Positions 29,730 to 40,243 of a stretch of 64,000 bases of DNA are shown piece after piece. Each line of letters opens with the position of its first letter. Positions within the stretch are counted from its first letter, which is position 1. The notes beneath the pieces were generated by a model that saw only the letters and a list, made by a program, of their open reading frames with translations, was not told where the DNA came from and searched no databases. Made by a program: the position numbers and the translations under genes. Origin of the DNA: Chthonobacter rhizosphaerae (lineage in GTDB: Bacteria; Pseudomonadota; Alphaproteobacteria; Rhizobiales; Pleomorphomonadaceae); assembly GCF_013839525.1 (NCBI RefSeq), contig NZ_JACDIS010000012.1:1-64000 (forward strand), read 5' to 3'.

Positions 29730-31850
29730 TCAGATCGACCCGACGGTCTTCAGGCGCGCGCGCGGGTGAACCTCGGCCTGGCTCATCACGTTGGTGTGCG
29801 CTCGGAAGCGTTCCACGATCGAACGCACGAAGGGCCGGGCCATCGGGCTCGTCATCAGCACCGGCAGTTCGCCCTTGCGGGCGGCGTCCTCGAAGGCGTC
29901 GCGGACCAGGATCACGAACTCCTGCAGCTTGGAGGGCGCCATGGCCAGCCGGCGGTCGTCGCCGTCGCCGACGATCGACTCCAGGAACGCCTGCTCCCAG
30001 GCGGGCGACAGGCTGATCAGCGGCAGGTAGCCGCCCGGCGCGGTGTTCTGGGCGCAGATCTGGCGGGCGAGACGTGCGCGAACGTGCTCGGCTATGGTCT
30101 GGGTCGAGCGCGAATGGCCGACCGCCTCGGCGATGCCCTCCAGGATGGTGGACAGGTCCCGGATGGAGATGCGCTCGGTGAGCAGCGCCTGCAGCACGCG
30201 CTGGATGCCCGAGATGGTGATCTGGCCGGGCACCAGGTCGTCCACCAGCTTGCCCTGTTCGGCCGGCAGCTCGGCGAGCAGCTTCTTCACGTCCGCGTAG
30301 GAGAGGATCTCGGCCACGTTCGCCTTCAGGGTCTCCGACAGGTGCGTGGACAGCACCGTCGCCGGGTCCACCACCGTGTAGCCGCGGATCGCCGCCTCCT
30401 CGCGCAGGCGCGCCTCCACCCACGTGGCCGGCAGGCCGAAGGTGGGCTCGGTCGTCTGGGTTCCGGGTATGGAGACCTTCCCGCCCATGGGGTCCATCAC
30501 CATGAACTGGCCCGGGTAGAGCTGGCCCTTGCCGGCCTCCACCTCCTTGATCTTGATGACGTACTCGTTGGCCTGGAGCTGCACGTTGTCGAGCAGCCGC
30601 ACCGGCGGCATGACGAAGCCCATCTCCGAGGCGATCTGCCGGCGCAGCGCCTTGATCTGGTCCGACAGCTTGTCCCCGCCCTGGGGGTCGTTGATGAGCG
30701 GCAGGAGGCCGTAGCCGAGCTCCACCCGCAGGTCGTCCATCTTCAGGGCGGTCTGGATCGGCTCCTCCGTCGGCGCGGGCGGCTTCTCGGCCACGGCCTT
30801 CGCCATCGCGGCGTCCACCTCGCGCTTCACGTTCCGGCGGCTGGCGTAGAAGGCCATGGTCCCGGCGCCGAGGGCGAGCGCCATGAAGGGCACGAAGGGC
30901 ATGCCCGGCAGAATGGAGAGGAGCCCCATCACGGCCGCCGACATGCCGAGCGCGGTCGGATATCCGGAAAGCTGGCGCACCAGCGCCTTGTCGGCCGCTC
31001 CGGAGACGCCCGCCTTGGAGACGAGCAGGCCGGCGGCCGTGGAGACGATCAGCGCCGGGATCTGGCTGACGAGACCGTCGCCGACGGTCAGCACCGTGTA
31101 GGAGTGCGCCGCCTCGGACAGGCTGATGCCCATCTGCAGCACGCCGATGACGATGCCGCCGATCACGTTGATGAAGGTGATCAGGAGGCCCGCGATGGCG
31201 TCGCCGCGCACGAACTTCGAGGCGCCGTCCATGGCGCCGAAGAAGGCGCTCTCCTCCTCCAGGTTCTTGCGGCGCTCGCGCGCGGTTGCCTCGTCGATCA
31301 TGCCCGACGAGAGATCGGCGTCGATGGCCATCTGCTTGCCGGGCATGGCGTCCAGGGTGAAGCGGGCCGCCACCTCGGCGATACGGCCCGAACCCTTGGT
31401 GATGACGATGAAGTTCACGATGATCAGGATCGCGAACACGATGATCCCGATCACGAAGTTGCCGCCCATGACGAAGTTGCCGAACGCCTCGATCACGTGG
31501 CCGGCGGCATCGGTGCCCTCATGCCCGTCGGACAGGATCAGGCGGGTGGAGGCGAGATTCAGCGCCAGCCGCAGCATGGTGGCGATCAGGAGCACGGTCG
31601 GGAAGGCGGAGAACTCCAGCGGCGTCTGGATGAACAGCGCCGTCATCAGGATCAGGATGGAGAAGATGATCGAGACGGCGAGAAAGAGGTCCAGGAGGAC
31701 CGACGGCAGCGGCAGGATCAGGACGACCAGGATCGCCATGATGCCGACGGCGAAGCCCACGTCGCCGCGCAGGACCGTCGACTTCAGCTCCAGTCCGGTG
31801 GGAAGGCGCAGTCCGAAGCGTTGGCCGAGAGACGAACTGGTGTCGGTCAC
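29730..31850 (-). CDS. flhA: Flagellar export apparatus protein FlhA
   Basis: A 706-residue inner-membrane export-gate protein of the flagellar type III system. The N-terminal half has eight hydrophobic segments, starting RGDVGFAVGIMAILVVLILPLPSVLLDLFLAVSIIFSILILM, and the conserved FHIPEP segment NVIGGIVIGVLQMG with PALIVSTAAGLLVSKAG and PGKQMAIDADLSSGMIDE. The C-terminal half is the cytoplasmic docking domain. Length and order match FlhA (about 690-700). It is transcribed alone downstream of a perfect CtrA-type box and has no flhB neighbour in view. Confidence 0.95.
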   Translation of the reverse strand: MTDTSSSLGQRFGLRLPTGLELKSTVLRGDVGFAVGIMAILVVLILPLPSVLLDLFLAVSIIFSILILMTALFIQTPLEFSAFPTVLLIATMLRLALNLASTRLILSDGHEGTDAAGHVIEAFGNFVMGGNFVIGIIVFAILIIVNFIVITKGSGRIAEVAARFTLDAMPGKQMAIDADLSSGMIDEATARERRKNLEEESAFFGAMDGASKFVRGDAIAGLLITFINVIGGIVIGVLQMGISLSEAAHSYTVLTVGDGLVSQIPALIVSTAAGLLVSKAGVSGAADKALVRQLSGYPTALGMSAAVMGLLSILPGMPFVPFMALALGAGTMAFYASRRNVKREVDAAMAKAVAEKPPAPTEEPIQTALKMDDLRVELGYGLLPLINDPQGGDKLSDQIKALRRQIASEMGFVMPPVRLLDNVQLQANEYVIKIKEVEAGKGQLYPGQFMVMDPMGGKVSIPGTQTTEPTFGLPATWVEARLREEAAIRGYTVVDPATVLSTHLSETLKANVAEILSYADVKKLLAELPAEQGKLVDDLVPGQITISGIQRVLQALLTERISIRDLSTILEGIAEAVGHSRSTQTIAEHVRARLARQICAQNTAPGGYLPLISLSPAWEQAFLESIVGDGDDRRLAMAPSKLQEFVILVRDAFEDAARKGELPVLMTSPMARPFVRSIVERFRAHTNVMSQAEVHPRARLKTVGSI

Positions 31851-31913
31851 GGAAGCGGACTCCGGTTTTATGCAATCTGTCCTATGAGTAGGCAGAAAAT
31901 GCCGGGTCCATGG

Positions 31914-31928
31914 TTAACGGGCGGTTAA
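31914..31928. promoter_or_regulatory. Perfect CtrA-type box upstream of flhA
   Basis: TTAACGGGCGGTTAA reads TTAA-N7-TTAA, the full consensus recognised by the cell-cycle regulator CtrA, 63-78 bases upstream of the flhA start. CtrA control of early flagellar genes is well established in alphaproteobacteria. CtrA itself is not in the window. Confidence 0.75.
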
Positions 31929-31998
31929 GGGTCCGTCGTGCGCGGGCGCGAGGGGCGCGACGGCGTCGGTCGGGACGGCGGAGCGGAGGGGGAGGTGG

Positions 31999-33141
31999 TC
32001 AGAACGCCTTCCGCTGCAGCGCGCCCGCGGCCGCCACGGTGATCTCCTTGGCGACGGGCGCGAAGGCGGCCACCAGGGTCGTGTCCAGCTTGCCGGCGCG
32101 CGCCATCTCCTGGAGCAGGCCGTAGGCCTTTTCGGCCGTCAGCGGCAGCTTGTAGTTCCGCACCTCGATGAGGGCGGCGAACACGTCGGCGATGGTCAGC
32201 ATGCGGGTGAGGGGGGAGATCTGGGCCCCGGTCAGGCCATCCGGATAGCCGGAGCCGTCCAACTGCTCATGGTGGTGGCGCACCATGGCGATGATGTCCG
32301 GCGACACCACCTTGTGGCTCTCCAGATAGGCGGCTCCGGCCGCCGCGTGCCGCTTCATGATGTGGAATTCGGCTTCCGTCAGCTTGCCGGCCTTGTCGAG
32401 GATCTGCAGCGGGATCTTCGCCTTGCCGATGTCGTGCAGGATGGCGGCCGTGGTGAGGGCGGCGCGGGCCTTGTCGTCGAGGCCCAGGCGGCGGGCGAAC
32501 GCGGCCGAGATTCCGGTGACGAGCAGGCAGTGCTGGAACGTCCCGGTGTGATAGCGCCGCACGTCCTCCAGCCACTGGTCCAGGCCCACCACGTCGATGC
32601 TCGCCTGGATGGCCGTCACCGCGTTGGTCACCACGCTGCCGTTCACCGCCCGCCCGGACGCCATGCCCTCGAAGAAATGCGTGAGCACGCCCGAGCCGAT
32701 CGAGACGGACTGGGACGGGTCCTTCGGATCCACCTTCGGCGCCGGGGCGACCGGGGCCGGCCGCGCGGCGGCGCGGGACGGTCCGCGCCGGACCGGCAGG
32801 CAGTCGCGGATGGTGCGCACCAGCCGGTCCGGATTGATCGGGCGGGTGATCACCGCGGCCGCCCCGAGGGCGTTGGTCTGCACGGCCTGCTGGCGGTTCT
32901 TCTCGTTGACGCAGAAGATGCTGATCGGATCGGTCATGCGCCGAAGGGCTTCGCGCACCAGCTTGATGACGGCCGGATCCTGAAGATCCACGTCGAACAC
33001 GATCACCGGCTGAGGCGGGAAGTTGTAGTCGGCGACCGCCGCGCTGACGAGCGCGATGGCGTCCCCGATCGGGGCGATGAAGCCCGCGACGCGATTGGCG
33101 GCATCGGTGGACGGAGCCACCACCCAGACTTGAGCGACCAT
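31999..33141 (-). CDS. HD-GYP cyclic-di-GMP phosphodiesterase with degenerate receiver-like N-terminus
   Basis: A 380-residue protein. Residues 1-115 look like a receiver-fold domain (QVWVVAPSTDAA ... PVIVFDVDLQDP ... AAVITRPINPDRLVRTIR). Residues about 200-370 are HD-GYP: HDIGK at 236-240 and HHHEQLDGSGYPDGL at 289-303, so the metal and GYP residues are intact and c-di-GMP breakdown to GMP is expected. It sits between flbD and flhA on the same strand within the flagellar block, so it may tune motility through c-di-GMP. No ligand or partner is visible. The 5' region (33142-33306) has no clear promoter match. Confidence 0.88.
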   Translation of the reverse strand: MVAQVWVVAPSTDAANRVAGFIAPIGDAIALVSAAVADYNFPPQPVIVFDVDLQDPAVIKLVREALRRMTDPISIFCVNEKNRQQAVQTNALGAAAVITRPINPDRLVRTIRDCLPVRRGPSRAAARPAPVAPAPKVDPKDPSQSVSIGSGVLTHFFEGMASGRAVNGSVVTNAVTAIQASIDVVGLDQWLEDVRRYHTGTFQHCLLVTGISAAFARRLGLDDKARAALTTAAILHDIGKAKIPLQILDKAGKLTEAEFHIMKRHAAAGAAYLESHKVVSPDIIAMVRHHHEQLDGSGYPDGLTGAQISPLTRMLTIADVFAALIEVRNYKLPLTAEKAYGLLQEMARAGKLDTTLVAAFAPVAKEITVAAAGALQRKAF

Positions 33142-33306
33142 CCCCGGCTCCTCACCAGTGGGTCTTTTCGCCGAGTCGCGCCCGTCCTCCCCGAGTCATG
33201 CGGCCGGCTCCAGATTCTTATACGCACTTCTTGTATCCAAAACACTAAATGCGTAGTGGCTCCGTCACCGATTACCGTACGTTATAATGGCACTCCGTCA
33301 TCAGAA

Positions 33307-34683
<1,377 letters not shown>

Positions 34684-34693
34684 GGTTTCGTCC

Positions 34694-35026
34694 TCACCGC
34701 TCGGTCTTGATGATCTCGGTCATGGTGACGCCGAGCTTGTTGTCCACGAGCACCACCTCGCCGCGGGCGACGAGCCGGTCGTTCACGTAGACGTCGATGG
34801 CCTCGCCGACCTTGCGGTCGAGCTCCAGCACGTTGCCGGGCGAGAGCTTCAGAAGGTCGTGCACCTGCATGCGGGCCCGGCCGAGGATGGCCGAGACCCG
34901 CACGGGCACGTCGAACACGGCCTCCAGTTCGGCGGCCGAGTGGGCGAGGTTCGGATCCTCGTCCTCCTCGCGCCGCGGGCCGGCCGTGTGGGTGTCGAAA
35001 GGAATGCCGTCGGTCTCGTCGGCCAT
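34694..35026 (-). CDS. fliN: Flagellar motor switch protein FliN
   Basis: A 110-residue C-ring component with the SpoA fold: AVFDVPVRVSAILGRARMQVHDLLKLSPGNVLELDRKVGEAIDVYVNDRLVARGEVVLVDNKLGVTMTEIIK occupies residues about 36-107. The N-terminal 35 residues are polar and variable. Length is normal for FliN. It is placed between fliH and flbD with gaps of 4 and 10 bases, so they share a transcript. Confidence 0.94.
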   Translation of the reverse strand: MADETDGIPFDTHTAGPRREEDEDPNLAHSAAELEAVFDVPVRVSAILGRARMQVHDLLKLSPGNVLELDRKVGEAIDVYVNDRLVARGEVVLVDNKLGVTMTEIIKTER

Positions 35027-35030
35027 GGGG

Positions 35031-35714
35031 TCAGCTCCGCTCGGCCGGATCGTCGGCCGGGGCCGGCGCGATCAGGGCCAGATGGGTGTCGAGGGCCTGG
35101 GCGATCGCCGCCTCGGTGGCGGCCCGGTCGAGCACGATCCCGCCGTCGGCCCATTCGATGCGGCAGTCGCCCCGGGCGATGTCCGGCTCGCCCAGCACCA
35201 CGAGCCGGCCCTCGAAGCCGCGCTCCTGGACGATGCGGTCGAGCGCGCCGCGGATCGAGCCGGCGTCCTCCGCGGCCATGCGGATGACGAGGTGCGGAGC
35301 CTTGCGCAGCGGCGCGAGCGCCTCGGACACGAGCGCGAGGATGCGCTCCTCCGGGTGGAGCTCGATCAGCCGGCCGGCGATCCGCGTCCCCACCATCGTC
35401 GCCACGCGGGCGGCGTCCGCCTCAACCCGCGCCCGGTCGGCGTCGAGCACCGCCAGGATCGACTGGGCGACGCTGACGAGGCGCGTCGCCTCCTCGGCGA
35501 GACGGGTCGTCTGGCGCGCCTCCTCGGCCCCGCGGCCAGCCGCGAAGCCGCGGTCGAACGCGGCCGCTTCGGCGGCGGCCAGCAGCGCCTCGTGGGCGGA
35601 CACCTCGATGGTCGGCACCGCCGGCGCCGCCGGCTCCGGGGCCGGAGGCGGCGCCGCGAAGTCCGTGTCGAACAGGAAGCGGGCGGGCGATGCCATGTCG
35701 TTGATCCGTCGCAT
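35031..35714 (-). CDS. fliH: Flagellar assembly protein FliH
   Basis: A 227-residue cytoplasmic protein that regulates the export ATPase FliI. Residues about 50-130 are Ala-rich and helical (ALLAAAEAAAFDRGFAAGRGAEEARQ, GxxxG-like), and the C-terminal 100 residues (IAGRLIELHPEERILALVSEALAPLRKAPHLVIRMAAEDAG) match the FliH C-domain. The start at 35714 follows GGAAAGAGA; the ATG at 35696 is an alternative. Also called FlbE in Caulobacter. It is the third gene after fliF and fliG. Confidence 0.85.
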   Translation of the reverse strand: MRRINDMASPARFLFDTDFAAPPPAPEPAAPAVPTIEVSAHEALLAAAEAAAFDRGFAAGRGAEEARQTTRLAEEATRLVSVAQSILAVLDADRARVEADAARVATMVGTRIAGRLIELHPEERILALVSEALAPLRKAPHLVIRMAAEDAGSIRGALDRIVQERGFEGRLVVLGEPDIARGDCRIEWADGGIVLDRAATEAAIAQALDTHLALIAPAPADDPAERS

Positions 35715-35785
35715 TCTCTTTCCAGGTCCGCCGAAAGGGGCGCCGCAACCGGTGCCCCGTCGGGGCGGTCCTCAACCGGCAGGGG

Positions 35786-36853
35786 TCAGATGACGAGGTC
35801 GTCCTCGCCCTTGTTCTTGCTGATCATGATCTCGCCCTTGGCGGCGAGGTCCTTGGCGATGTTGATCATCGTGGCCTGGGCCTCGTCCACGTCGCGAAGG
35901 CGCACCGGGCCCATGGCCTCCATATCCTCGCGCAGGAGCGCGGCGGCGCGCTGGGACATGTTGGAGAAGAAGAAGTCGCGCACGCTTTCCTTCGCGCCCT
36001 TGAGGGCGAGGCCGAGCTTGTCCTTCTCCACGTTGCGCAGCAGCGTCTGGATGGCGGCGCTGTCCAGCTTGCCGAGGTCGTCGAAGGTGAACATCAGCGC
36101 CTTGATGCGGTCCGCGGCGTCCCGGTTCTCCTCCTCCAGCGAGGTCAGGAAGCGAGCCTCGGTGGTGCGGTCGAAGTTGTTGAAGATCTCCGCCATCAGT
36201 TCGTGGCTGTCGCGCCGCTGGGTGTTGGTGAGGTTGGACATGAACTCCACCCGGAGCGTCTGCTCCACCTTGTCGAGCACGTCCTTCTGCACCGCCTCCA
36301 TCTTCAGCATGCGGTTCACCACCTCCAGGGCGAACTCGTCCGGCAGGATCGACAGCACCCGGGCGGCATGGTCCGCCTTGATCTTGGACAGCACCACCGC
36401 GACCGTCTGCGGGTATTCGTTCTTCAGGTAGTTGGCGAGGATGTTCTCCTGGACGTTGGAGAGCTTCTCCCACATGTTGCGGCCCGCCGGTCCGCGGATC
36501 TCCTCCATGATGGCCGCCACCTTGTCGCCGGGCAGCACGGAGAGGAGCAGGCGTTCCGTCGTGTCGAAGTTGCCCATCAGGGCTCCGGACGACGACACCT
36601 TGGTGACGAACTCGACGAGCAGGTCGTCCAGCATGGTCGGCGTGATCGGCCCCAGCTTCGACATGGCGAGCGACAGGTGCTTGATCTCGATCTCGTCGAG
36701 CGACTTCCACACCGGCGCCCCGAAGCGGTCGCCGAGCGCCAGCATCATGACGGCCGCCTTTTCCGGCCCGGTCAGCTCGCGCTGGATGCCTTCGGTCGTC
36801 GAGAGGGTGAGGGTGCCGCCTCTGGCGGTCAGTTGTCCGGATACTGCGGCCAT
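35786..36853 (-). CDS. fliG: Flagellar motor switch protein FliG
   Basis: A 355-residue rotor protein. The N-terminal domain ([27 protein letters not shown]) joins FliF, and the C-terminal armadillo-like parts bind FliM and the stator; the charged motor residues lie in [37 protein letters not shown] near residues 290-326. Length is typical (about 330-355). It starts three bases after the fliF stop. Confidence 0.95.
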   Translation of the reverse strand: MAAVSGQLTARGGTLTLSTTEGIQRELTGPEKAAVMMLALGDRFGAPVWKSLDEIEIKHLSLAMSKLGPITPTMLDDLLVEFVTKVSSSGALMGNFDTTERLLLSVLPGDKVAAIMEEIRGPAGRNMWEKLSNVQENILANYLKNEYPQTVAVVLSKIKADHAARVLSILPDEFALEVVNRMLKMEAVQKDVLDKVEQTLRVEFMSNLTNTQRRDSHELMAEIFNNFDRTTEARFLTSLEEENRDAADRIKALMFTFDDLGKLDSAAIQTLLRNVEKDKLGLALKGAKESVRDFFFSNMSQRAAALLREDMEAMGPVRLRDVDEAQATMINIAKDLAAKGEIMISKNKGEDDLVI

Positions 36854-36856
36854 GGA

Positions 36857-38542
36857 CTACGCGGCCTCCGAAAGCCAGGTACGGATGATGATGGCGGCCT
36901 CGTTGGGGTTCTCGCCGACGAGGTTGCCGACACGGCGGATCTGGTCCATCTGGGCGGCGCCCTGGGCCTTGGCCTCCTCGATGCGCGCCTGGTTGCCCGT
37001 CGGCGCCTCCAGGAGCGGGGTCGCGGGCGCCTGGCCCGGCTCCGCCGGAACCAGTTCGCCGCTGGCGTTCAGCACCATGGTGACGGGCTGGCCGTCGGGC
37101 CCGGTGATCTGGGCGGTGATCTCCCGGTGCTCGGTCACCACCTCCGGCGACAGGATGCGGCGGATCAGCGGCCGCACGGCGAACAGCAGCACCAGGATGG
37201 TGAGCACCAGCATCACGCCCATCTCGGCGAAGCGCATCAGGTCCTGGCGGCTGAAGTCGAACAGGCCGGCCTCGGCCCCGTCGGTGGCCACCTTGGGCGG
37301 GCCGTCGGCGAACTGCAGGTTCACCACCTCCACCTGGTCGCCCCGGTTCTGGTCGAAGCCCATGGCGGTGCGCACCAGCGCCTGGATCTGCTGCAGCTCA
37401 TCGTCGGCGCGCGGAACGTAGGTCTGGACCCCGTCGTCGCCGGTCTGCCAGCGCCCGTCCACCACCACGGCCACCGACAGGCGCTTCACGCCGCCCATCT
37501 CGGTCACTTCGGTGCGGGTGGTCTTCGAGATCTCGTAGTTGATCGTCTCCTCGGCGACCGAGCTTTGGTCCTGGCTCTGGGGCTGGTCGCCCGCCGGGGC
37601 GTTCGGCCCGGCGTTCGGCACCTGGTTGGCGGCGGTCACCTGGCCGTCGGCCGCCTCCCGCGACGAGGAGCTCTCCTCCCGCGTCTGGGTGGAGCGCACC
37701 ACCTGGCCGTTCGGGTCGAACAGGTCGCGCGTTTCCGAAACGCGGTTGAAGTCCAGCTCCGCGGCCACCTTCACCCGGGCCCGTCCGGCGCCGACGACGC
37801 TCTCCACGATGTCGCGGACCCGGTCCTCCACCTGGCGCTGGAAGGCGAGCGTCCGCTCGTCGGCGCTGGAGGCGAGGAAGGTGGCCGAGGTGTCGTCGCC
37901 GGTCCCTTCGGCGAGCAGCCGGCCGGCTTCGTCCACAATCGAGATCCTCGTCGGCTCCAGGCCGTTCACCGCCGAGGCGACGAGGTGCTGGATGGCCCGG
38001 ATCTGCGCCGTCTCCAGCACGCCGCGGGTCTTCAGGACGATCGAGGCGGTCGGCTTCTGGGTCTCCTGGCGGAACAGCTGCCGTTCCGGCAGCACCAGGT
38101 GCACGCGCGCCTGCTCCACCCGGTTGATCGCCCGGATCGTGCGGGCGAGCTCGCCCTCCAGCGCCCGGAGGGCGTTCACGTTCTGGACGAAGCTCGTGGT
38201 CCCGAGCGCGTCCGTCTTGTCGAAGATCTCGTAGCCGACGCCGCCGCCCGCCGGCAGGCCTTCCTCGGCGAAGCGCATCCTGAGCCGCGTCACCTCGGTC
38301 TCCGGCACGAAGATGGCCGATCCGTCCTGGCGCAGGGTGAAGGGGATGTTGGCGGCCTCCAGCTCGCGCACGATGGCGGCGGAGTCCTCCAGGCCGAGGC
38401 TGGTGTAGAGGGGCGCCTCGCTCACCTCGTTGTAGCGCAGCATGATGTAGGCGAAGAAGCCGACGAGGCCGAGCGCGACGGCGCCCATGGCCGCGATCCG
38501 GGCGGGTCCCAGCGATTTGACGAGTTCCGCCAGCCCGTTCAC
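36857..38542 (-). CDS. fliF: Flagellar MS-ring protein FliF
   Basis: A 561-residue protein with two transmembrane helices: residues about 17-37 (AMGAVALGLVGFFAYIMLRYN) and about 440-460 (EMGVMLVLTILVLLFAVRPLI). The periplasmic region contains the family sequences APLYTSLGLEDSAAIVRELEAANIPFTLRQDGSAIFVPE and VRVHLVLPERQLF-like ARVHLVLPERQLFRQE. It forms the base on which the rotor is built. It is the first gene of the fliFGHN-flbD unit. A near-match CtrA box lies upstream. Confidence 0.95.
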   Translation of the reverse strand: MNGLAELVKSLGPARIAAMGAVALGLVGFFAYIMLRYNEVSEAPLYTSLGLEDSAAIVRELEAANIPFTLRQDGSAIFVPETEVTRLRMRFAEEGLPAGGGVGYEIFDKTDALGTTSFVQNVNALRALEGELARTIRAINRVEQARVHLVLPERQLFRQETQKPTASIVLKTRGVLETAQIRAIQHLVASAVNGLEPTRISIVDEAGRLLAEGTGDDTSATFLASSADERTLAFQRQVEDRVRDIVESVVGAGRARVKVAAELDFNRVSETRDLFDPNGQVVRSTQTREESSSSREAADGQVTAANQVPNAGPNAPAGDQPQSQDQSSVAEETINYEISKTTRTEVTEMGGVKRLSVAVVVDGRWQTGDDGVQTYVPRADDELQQIQALVRTAMGFDQNRGDQVEVVNLQFADGPPKVATDGAEAGLFDFSRQDLMRFAEMGVMLVLTILVLLFAVRPLIRRILSPEVVTEHREITAQITGPDGQPVTMVLNASGELVPAEPGQAPATPLLEAPTGNQARIEEAKAQGAAQMDQIRRVGNLVGENPNEAAIIIRTWLSEAA

Positions 38543-38878
38543 TTGTCCGTCGTCTCCGGTCCGCCGTCCATGGTCGCCTCACCGGATCCGACCGCCGAAG
38601 CCGGTCCGCCCGCCGTCCGCCCTTCGGGGAGAAGGAGCCACGGTCGGTGTGGTCCGCGATCGCTGCCGGTGAGCGGCGATCCACCCCCGGACCGCCTTGC
38701 GCTTGATAGGCAGGAATTTCCGCATGTGTTGGTAAACAACTGATTAACGGTCTGTCCGCCCGGGGAAGCGCCTGGGGCTTTCTGCCGGACATGGTGAGCT
38801 TTTCGCCACAGCGACTGGGCAAATTGTGCCGGGCGGCCACGCCCGACCGCCGTCTCCGGCGATGCTCCAGCCAAAGAA
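38543..38878. other. fliF upstream region
   Basis: About 335 bases between fliF and the sciP terminator. Apart from the near-match CtrA box at 38733-38747 I see no gene; small open frames overlapping this stretch have no domain or ribosome site. The DNA near 38700-38750 is locally AT-rich. Confidence 0.55.
38733..38747. promoter_or_regulatory. Near-consensus CtrA box upstream of fliF
   Basis: TAAACAACTGATTAA reads TAAA-N7-TTAA, seven of eight consensus bases, about 190 bases upstream of fliF. In Caulobacter fliF transcription depends on CtrA. Confidence 0.55.
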
Positions 38879-38901
38879 AAAGGCCGGCGGAGCCGGCCTT
38901 T
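38879..38901 (-). terminator. Intrinsic terminator after sciP
   Basis: On the minus strand a 10-bp stem AAAGGCCGGC with a TCC loop is followed by TTTTTCTTT, 33 bases beyond the sciP stop at 38934. It separates sciP from the fliF unit. Confidence 0.8.
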
Positions 38902-38933
38902 GCAAGAGAGGGTCGTCGGTCGGGCGATTCGCC

Positions 38934-39209
38934 TCAAGGGCGATACTGCTGAACGCGGGTGGCGCGCAGACCGGCAAGCCCGTGCTTGTCGATCGATTGC
39001 TGCCAGGACAGGAATTCTTCAACCGTGAGGGTGTAGCGCTTGCAAGCCTCTTCGAGGGAAAGAAGACCACCACGGACCGCTGCGACGACCTCGGCTTTCC
39101 GCCGGATTACCCAACGCTTGGTGTCCTCCGGGGGGAGATCGGCGATCGTCAGGGGACTCCCATCCGGGCCGATCACATATTTTACGCGGGGACGCATCTG
39201 CTCGGTCAT
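38934..39209 (-). CDS. sciP: CtrA inhibitor SciP (DUF1153)
   Basis: A 91-residue cytoplasmic protein with the full DUF1153 pattern: PRVKYVIGPDGSPLTIADLPP, then TKRWVIRRKAEVVAAVRGGLLSLEEACKRYTLTVEEFLSWQ, a helix-turn-helix. SciP binds CtrA at promoters and blocks its activation of target genes, including flagellar ones, in swarmer cells. Length matches (about 90). It sits between flgD and fliF in the flagellar cluster, next to probable CtrA boxes. Confidence 0.94.
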   Translation of the reverse strand: MTEQMRPRVKYVIGPDGSPLTIADLPPEDTKRWVIRRKAEVVAAVRGGLLSLEEACKRYTLTVEEFLSWQQSIDKHGLAGLRATRVQQYRP

Positions 39210-39218
39210 CGTACTCTC

Positions 39219-39242
39219 ACACTGAACTTGACCTGTCAGTGT
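39219..39242. promoter_or_regulatory. Inverted repeat just upstream of sciP
   Basis: ACACTGA (39219-39225) and TCAGTGT (39236-39242) are perfect 7-bp arms around a 10-base spacer, ending 10 bases before the sciP start. Such spacing is typical of a dimeric regulator site, or the arms could form a hairpin in the leader. The binding protein is unknown. Confidence 0.5.
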
Positions 39243-39359
39243 TGGACAATACGCGACGGCTTTTAAAAATCGGCTAATCGCCTGGAAACAATTAGGTAAG
39301 AACTTGATGTGGCGGGCGATTTGGGTGAACGAAGCGCAATTTGCAATCGATCAATCCGG

Positions 39360-39373
39360 TTAATACCCATTAA
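39360..39373. promoter_or_regulatory. TTAA-N6-TTAA element (CtrA-like, one base short)
   Basis: TTAATACCCATTAA holds two TTAA half-sites, but the spacer is six rather than seven bases. It is about 150 bases upstream of sciP, whose Caulobacter counterpart is CtrA-dependent. Weak support. Confidence 0.35.
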
Positions 39374-39394
39374 CCCCTGCCGCTCTCCCCGGAT

Positions 39395-39411
39395 CGGAAT
39401 CGCCGATTCCG
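39395..39411. promoter_or_regulatory. Inverted repeat with two GANTC sites
   Basis: CGGAATCGCCGATTCCG is a perfect 7-bp inverted repeat with a 3-base centre. Each arm contains GANTC, the CcrM methylation site used in alphaproteobacterial cell-cycle control. Function is inference. Confidence 0.45.
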
Positions 39412-39556
39412 GCCGTTATTCGATATGACTCCTGCAGCACTTGGCTTTTACTCGGGAAGACTCGCGGCCGAACATTTTGCCGCGGCCTGACCTCGATCCG
39501 ACGTCACCGGGCGCACGTCGCCGGGCCCCCGGCCCGAACCTGCGGCGGGAGGCGCC

Positions 39557-40225
39557 TCACATCCGCACGGACAGGATTTCCGACAGCGGCACCTTGGCGC
39601 CGTTCACCGTCAGGAACGGCTCGCTGGTGGAGGTGTCGATGGCCGTCACCGTCCCGGAGACTCGGGTCGTCACCGCCACCGTGGCGTCCGTCCCCGACCG
39701 GGCATCGAACGTGATCGTGTAGTTGCCGTCCGGAGCCGTGGCGCCGGTGGCCGTCTTGCCGTCCCACGCGTAGGTGTTCTCGCCCGAGGTCAGATCCACG
39801 GGACCGGAGAAGACCACGGCGCCGGCGCTGTTGCGGATGGTCGCGGTACTGCGCGGGGCCGCCGAGGCGGCGCTCACCTTCCACAGCGCCTGGCCGTTCT
39901 CCAGCTTGGTGGTGCTCGATTCCGCCTCGATGGTCTTGCCGATGTAGTTCACGAGGTTGAGCGCCGACCCGGACACCAGCGCCGACAGCATGGCCTCCAG
40001 GTTCTTGTTGGTCTGGATCTGCTGCTCCACGGCGGAGAACTGCACCAGCTGCTCGGTGAACTTCTCCGCGTCCATGGGCTCCAGCGGATTCTGGACCCGA
40101 AGCTGGGTGGTCAGCAGCGACAGGAAGGTGTCGTAGTTGGCCAGCACCTTCTGGGTGGCCGACGCGCTCGAGGACGTCTGGGTCGTGGTGCCGGTCGAGC
40201 CGGTGGAACTGCCGACGGTGGCCAT
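39557..40225 (-). CDS. flgD: Flagellar hook assembly protein FlgD
   Basis: A 222-residue hook-cap protein. The start MATVGSSTGSTGTTTQTSSS is Ser/Thr-rich and secreted, followed by the conserved YDTFLSLLTTQLRVQNPLEPMDAEKFTEQLVQFSAVEQQIQTNKNLEAM at about residues 34-84. The C-terminal part is beta-rich (TYAWDGKTATGATAPDGNYTITF). Length matches FlgD (about 220). It follows fliK after an 18-base gap and so shares its transcript. Confidence 0.93.
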   Translation of the reverse strand: MATVGSSTGSTGTTTQTSSSASATQKVLANYDTFLSLLTTQLRVQNPLEPMDAEKFTEQLVQFSAVEQQIQTNKNLEAMLSALVSGSALNLVNYIGKTIEAESSTTKLENGQALWKVSAASAAPRSTATIRNSAGAVVFSGPVDLTSGENTYAWDGKTATGATAPDGNYTITFDARSGTDATVAVTTRVSGTVTAIDTSTSEPFLTVNGAKVPLSEILSVRM

Positions 40226-40243
40226 CAGATGCGGTCCTTGCCC

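Larger units (their letters stand above)
39210..39556. other. sciP upstream region with several symmetric elements
   Basis: About 350 bases between sciP and flgD, both on the minus strand. It holds three elements described separately (39219-39242, 39360-39373, 39395-39411), and is richer in AT than its neighbours. No gene is supported. Confidence 0.6.
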
